Below are positions 61,432 through 64,000 of a stretch of 64,000 nt of DNA, piece after piece (the first letter of the stretch is position 1; each line of letters starts with the position of its first letter). The DNA is taken from the NCBI GenBank assembly GCA_947476925.1, contig CANJSF010000014.1, positions 42,311 to 106,310 of the forward strand, given 5' to 3'. The DNA is from Rhodospirillaceae bacterium. GTDB taxonomy: Bacteria > Pseudomonadota > Alphaproteobacteria > Rhodospirillales > Rhodospirillaceae. The notes beneath the pieces were generated by a model that saw only the letters and a list, made by a program, of their open reading frames with translations, made no database searches and had not been told where the DNA came from. A program made the translations under genes and the position numbers.

Positions 61432-61818
61432 ATGGCTGTCGATATGAAGATGAACGTGCTGATCGTTGATGACTACGCGACCATGCTGCGCATTATTAAA
61501 AACCTTTTGAAGCAGCTGAACTTCGAAAACGTCGATGAAGCGACCGATGGCAGCAAGGCGCTGCAAATGCTTAAGCTGAAAGACTACGGCTTGATTATTT
61601 CCGATTGGAATATGGAGCCTATGACCGGCCTCGATTTGCTTAAAGAAGTTCGCAAAGATGAAAAATTGAAAAAAATTCCGTTCATTATGGTCACCGCTGA
61701 AAGCAAAACCGAGAACGTGGTCATTGCTAAAGAGGCTGGCGTATCAAACTATATCGTCAAGCCGTTCAACGCCGACACGCTCAAGGGCAAAATTGCCAGC
61801 GTGCTGGGTGCATTCTAA
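61432..61818 (+). CDS. cheY: Single-domain response regulator CheY
   Basis: A 128-residue receiver domain with no output domain. Acidic pocket residues Asp13 and Asp14 (LIVDDYATMLR), phospho-acceptor Asp58 (IISDWNMEPMTG), Thr88 (FIMVTAES) and Lys110 (YIVKPFNADTL) are all present. The DWNMEPMTGL region is characteristic of CheY that switches the flagellar motor. It is the first gene of a cheY-cheZ-x-cheA series, preceded by AGAGGAGA. Confidence 0.95.
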   Translation: MAVDMKMNVLIVDDYATMLRIIKNLLKQLNFENVDEATDGSKALQMLKLKDYGLIISDWNMEPMTGLDLLKEVRKDEKLKKIPFIMVTAESKTENVVIAKEAGVSNYIVKPFNADTLKGKIASVLGAF

Positions 61819-61828
61819 CACACCCGCA

Positions 61829-62389
61829 ATGTCGGACTCAGACACACGAGTTGGCGGCGCGGCGGCCGGCCTGTCTTCCGCAAGCGATGCGGTCGCGTTG
61901 ATGGCCGGAATCCGCGACTTATCGAGTTACATCGATGGCATGAAGCGCGAGATTGCGAGTGTCAGCCCTGATCAGATGAAATCAACGTTGATTGACCCTG
62001 CAACCAATGAGTTGGACGCAACGGTCGAAGCGACTGCCGCGGCGACAAATACCATCATGGACGTGGCTGAAAAACTCAGCGCGCTTACATCTGAAATGCC
62101 CGCCGAGCAAGGCAACAAGGTTATGGATTGCGTCACGCAGATCTTTGAGGCTTGCACCTTCCAGGACATTACCGGGCAGCGCATTCGCAAGGTTATTTCG
62201 GCCATGCGTGCGATCGAGCAGCGCATTTCCTCGCTCGCCGCGCTGATTGATGCGGGCGAGGGGGCAGTGCAGGAAAAGCCTGGACTGGCCAATCCATTTG
62301 ATCAAAGCGGACTGTTAAATGGGCCGCAAATGTCGGGAAAAGGCCACACACAGGCCTCTATTGACGATCTCTTCTCAAGTGGAAGTTAA
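61829..62389 (+). CDS. cheZ: Protein phosphatase CheZ
   Basis: A 186-residue helical protein. The start is the ATG at 61829, after the cheY stop; an in-frame ATG at 61724 lies inside cheY and is rejected. The catalytic motif is ACTFQDITGQRIRKV with Asp113 and Gln117, which dephosphorylate CheY-P. The C-terminal QASIDDLFSS matches the CheY-binding tail. CheZ is best known from gamma- and betaproteobacteria, and it is less usual in alphaproteobacteria. Confidence 0.92.
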   Translation: MSDSDTRVGGAAAGLSSASDAVALMAGIRDLSSYIDGMKREIASVSPDQMKSTLIDPATNELDATVEATAAATNTIMDVAEKLSALTSEMPAEQGNKVMDCVTQIFEACTFQDITGQRIRKVISAMRAIEQRISSLAALIDAGEGAVQEKPGLANPFDQSGLLNGPQMSGKGHTQASIDDLFSSGS

Positions 62390-62413
62390 CTCTTTCGGAC
62401 CAAAATAAATTGC

Positions 62414-63463
62414 ATGTGTCCGGATACATCCACAAAACCCGACGAAGAGGAACTCGCGAAACAACGCGACGCGATGCATATTTTGCCATTGGCAACGATG
62501 CCAGTGGAGCATCCGTTTCTCAAGCGGGCCCTCATGGTCAAGAGTGCGCGCCTCGAAAGCGTCGTACAGCTTTATAAAGACGTTGGCGGCGCGGGCAGCG
62601 GACAAAAGGACATTGATGGGGTCACACGCGATTTGTACCCGAACAAAAATTCCCACCCCGACGTTCTCTTGCTCAATAAGCTCGCCGAGTTGAACAGCTA
62701 CGATGTCTACAGCTTGCGCATCCTGCTCCGGGCCAATGACATTTCGGTGAATGACAAAGACGCGTTAAAGTTATCACCTGAAAAAACCAAGGCGCTGTCG
62801 GCCTACATGAAGTCCTTTACGCGTCCGCTGCTGATGCAGGTGTATGGCAGCGAGGCCAATATCGAAACGTTTGAAGATGTGGTGAAGCTGTTTCGTGATC
62901 CCGACCTGAAAAAGGCTCGCGAAAAGTTGAATCTCATGGCTGAGAAGCTGGGCCTTGAGATTGTTGGGATCCCAAAGTTTCTCGAGGACTATGCCGATAT
63001 TTTTATGTCTTTGTCGTACTACCGAGAATGTCTGGATTCAATTCAGCCGCACATCGAAGATTTCCTATCTGAAATGCGTGACATGAAGAAAAATTTCCAG
63101 CTCAAGAGTAACCCGCAATTCATGAATACGGCGCAGCAAATGGAGAACGTGTTTACGAATCTGATTGCTGCTATTGGCGGGCGGTTCGAGAACTTCGACA
63201 GAAATACAAAAGGCATGTGGGAAAACATTTCAGCTGAAAAATTCCGCAAAGTTGAAGCGCTCATCACCGCATATCACACCACCATCGGCGGTGTGCTGTG
63301 CGCCATGACGGTGAAAATCGACGCGTGGCAAAAAAGCTTCCCGCGTCGCAACGTTGGCAGCCCGCCCAAGAAGGCCGAATTCATCATGTCAGAAATGCGC
63401 CATGGGCTTGATAAGATGATCGCCATCGAGAAGGCTGCCCCTAAAATGGCCTCCATTAACTAG
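62414..63463 (+). CDS. Uncharacterised protein in the chemotaxis locus
   Basis: A 349-residue, largely helical, cytosolic protein with no signal peptide or membrane segment. Features are an acidic N-terminus (TKPDEEELAKQRDAMHI), a middle helical part (KTKALSAYMKSFTRPLLMQV) and a Lys/Met-rich stretch (SEMRDMKKNFQLKSN). I do not recognise a domain. It lies 24 bp after cheZ and before cheA, so a role in chemotaxis signalling is likely by context only. Confidence 0.8.
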   Translation: MCPDTSTKPDEEELAKQRDAMHILPLATMPVEHPFLKRALMVKSARLESVVQLYKDVGGAGSGQKDIDGVTRDLYPNKNSHPDVLLLNKLAELNSYDVYSLRILLRANDISVNDKDALKLSPEKTKALSAYMKSFTRPLLMQVYGSEANIETFEDVVKLFRDPDLKKAREKLNLMAEKLGLEIVGIPKFLEDYADIFMSLSYYRECLDSIQPHIEDFLSEMRDMKKNFQLKSNPQFMNTAQQMENVFTNLIAAIGGRFENFDRNTKGMWENISAEKFRKVEALITAYHTTIGGVLCAMTVKIDAWQKSFPRRNVGSPPKKAEFIMSEMRHGLDKMIAIEKAAPKMASIN

Positions 63464-63804
63464 AAATACGCCCCCCACGCGTGGGGTGGTTGCAGCTGAC
63501 GGGCCGGTCTCTCACACATCTATAGATTGTGTTTGCCGAAGAGATGCAACCGCATAAATCTATGTTTTTATCTTAAGTATTGATCCAAAAAATCTCCCTT
63601 AGATACTTGCACGAGGGATGACTCCATCGCCGTCGCGTGGTCTAAATCAGGCGCACCGCGTATCTAGGTTGTTGGGCGATAGTGCCGACGACTGTTGAGG
63701 CGGTCGGGGAACTTACGTCTAAGCTAACCCGCTGAAGTGATGACAGTTTTGGCAATTTTCCCCGCCTTAGCGACCGGCCGAGTGCCTATGAAAATGGATC
63801 GATC
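63464..63804 (+). promoter_or_regulatory. Intergenic region between the unknown gene and cheA
   Basis: A 341-bp gap with no gene seen. A perfect palindrome CCCCACGCGTGGGG (near 63473-63486) directly follows the upstream stop and could be part of a terminator, although the T-run is poor. An AT-rich patch (CATAAATCTATGTTTTTATC near 63554) may hold a cheA promoter, so cheA may be transcribed separately. Confidence 0.4.
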
Positions 63805-63882
63805 ATGGATGATTTGATTGCAGAGTTTGTTGGAGAGAGTACCGAAAGCCTCGGTAATCCCCCCATTTTTAGGGGATCTTGA
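63805..63882 (+). pseudogene. cheA: cheA, 5' end, interrupted by an IS3-family element
   Basis: The ATG at 63805 opens MDDLIAEFVGESTESL, which is the standard start of CheA histidine kinase (the beginning of the Hpt domain). The frame then leaves CheA sequence at about codon 17 and stops at 63882 after a nonsense run (GNPPIFRGS). The junction coincides with the end of an insertion sequence. The rest of cheA may lie beyond the window, and the kinase is probably non-functional in this strain. Confidence 0.8.
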
Positions 63883-64000
63883 TTGTAGAATTCACGCGGC
63901 TGTTTTCTGTTTCAATTTCTGGACGGGAGTGATCCCGCCAAGCCCCATGTTGGGGCGGTCGTTATTGTAAGTCCAGAGCCAGCTTGTTGCGTAGTCTTGC
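63853..64000 (-). mobile_element. IS3-family insertion sequence, one end (runs off window)
   Basis: The sequence after cheA codon ~17 belongs to an IS3-family element whose transposase is on the minus strand. The element end lies near 63853, with GGTAATCCCCCC and a short CCCC-ATTTTTA-GGGG inverted repeat. The exact terminal base and target duplication cannot be fixed because the other end is outside the window. Confidence 0.85.
63892..64000 (-). CDS. IS3-family transposase (OrfB) C-terminus, partial
   Basis: Reading the minus strand from the window edge gives QDYATSWLWTYNNDRPNMGL, then GGITPVQKLKQKTAA and a stop at 63892. This is the conserved C-terminal end of the DDE integrase core (rve_3) of IS3-group OrfB. 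About 36 codons are visible. The reading frame looks intact, so the IS may still be active. Confidence 0.93.
   Translation of the reverse strand, partial: QDYATSWLWTYNNDRPNMGLGGITPVQKLKQKTAA

Noticed and set aside
1..64000. CRISPR array, prophage or integrative element
   Set aside because: No spaced direct repeats, phage structural genes or integrase were seen. The only mobile element is the IS3 end at the right edge.

Overview
The window is chromosomal DNA from an alphaproteobacterium that I cannot place more precisely. The evidence is gene content and order. The F0 ATP synthase cluster runs I-a-c-b'-b with a duplicated b subunit and stands apart from any F1 genes. The ispH-thrB-rnhA series, the smc/dsbA and dciA/mutY blocks, the two-subunit glycine decarboxylase (gcvPA/gcvPB) and the MaeB malic enzyme fused to a phosphotransacetylase-like domain also fit. 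The coding density is high, with many 4-bp ATGA overlaps. No tRNA, rRNA or CRISPR array was seen.

Layout. 1-2115: end of a catabolic dehydrogenase operon (HisD-like, 3-hydroxyacyl-CoA dehydrogenase-like, SDR). 2124-6654: housekeeping genes (yqgE, peroxiredoxin, rnhA, thrB, ispH, a double-CDGSH iron-sulfur protein, a lipoprotein). 6811-11492: a tandem glycine riboswitch followed by gcvT-gcvH-gcvPA-gcvPB. 11496-14630: a DevBCA/MacAB-like adaptor-permease-ATPase exporter. 14757-17287: the F0 genes with a clear terminator. 17481-21665: smc and a DsbA-like thioredoxin. 21666-28377: an accessory block lies between dsbA and dciA. It holds two tandem exported DUF1838 proteins, a TonB-dependent receptor, a DUF6491-like exported protein and a MipA/OmpV porin-like protein. 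28378-34205: dciA, mutY, maeB and a peptide-type solute-binding protein. 34269-37679: an AcuI/YhdH-type reductase, then terC, an SbtA-type bicarbonate transporter and an SbtB-type PII protein. 37676-41963: a nucleotidyltransferase coupled to an MmgE/PrpD protein, a Wzx-type flippase and a gamma-glutamylcyclotransferase-like protein.

41964-43252 is a largely non-coding stretch. It has two strong minus-strand terminators, a small conserved-looking gene, a candidate small RNA with a C-rich anti-Shine-Dalgarno loop, two candidate NrdR boxes and a long, highly structured leader. Class Ia ribonucleotide reductase (nrdA, nrdB) follows, then glpQ, a DUF3775 protein and a beta-lactamase-family serine hydrolase. 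49200-55009 (minus) is a stress or envelope-type operon: membrane-anchored trypsin-like protease, MoxR ATPase, DUF58, two VWA proteins and an HpcH/HpaI aldolase. 55221-60934 (plus) is a tight four-gene operon: beta-propeller lipoprotein, ThDP enzyme, orphan solute-binding protein and aldehyde dehydrogenase.

The window ends in a chemotaxis locus: cheY, cheZ, an unrecognised 349-residue protein and the first codons of cheA. The cheA frame is interrupted by an IS3-family insertion sequence that runs off the right edge. The points most worth following are the IS-broken cheA, the terC-sbtA-sbtB unit, the DUF1838/TonB block inserted in a conserved neighbourhood, the structured nrdAB leader and the attenuator/small-RNA candidate at 41972-42060.
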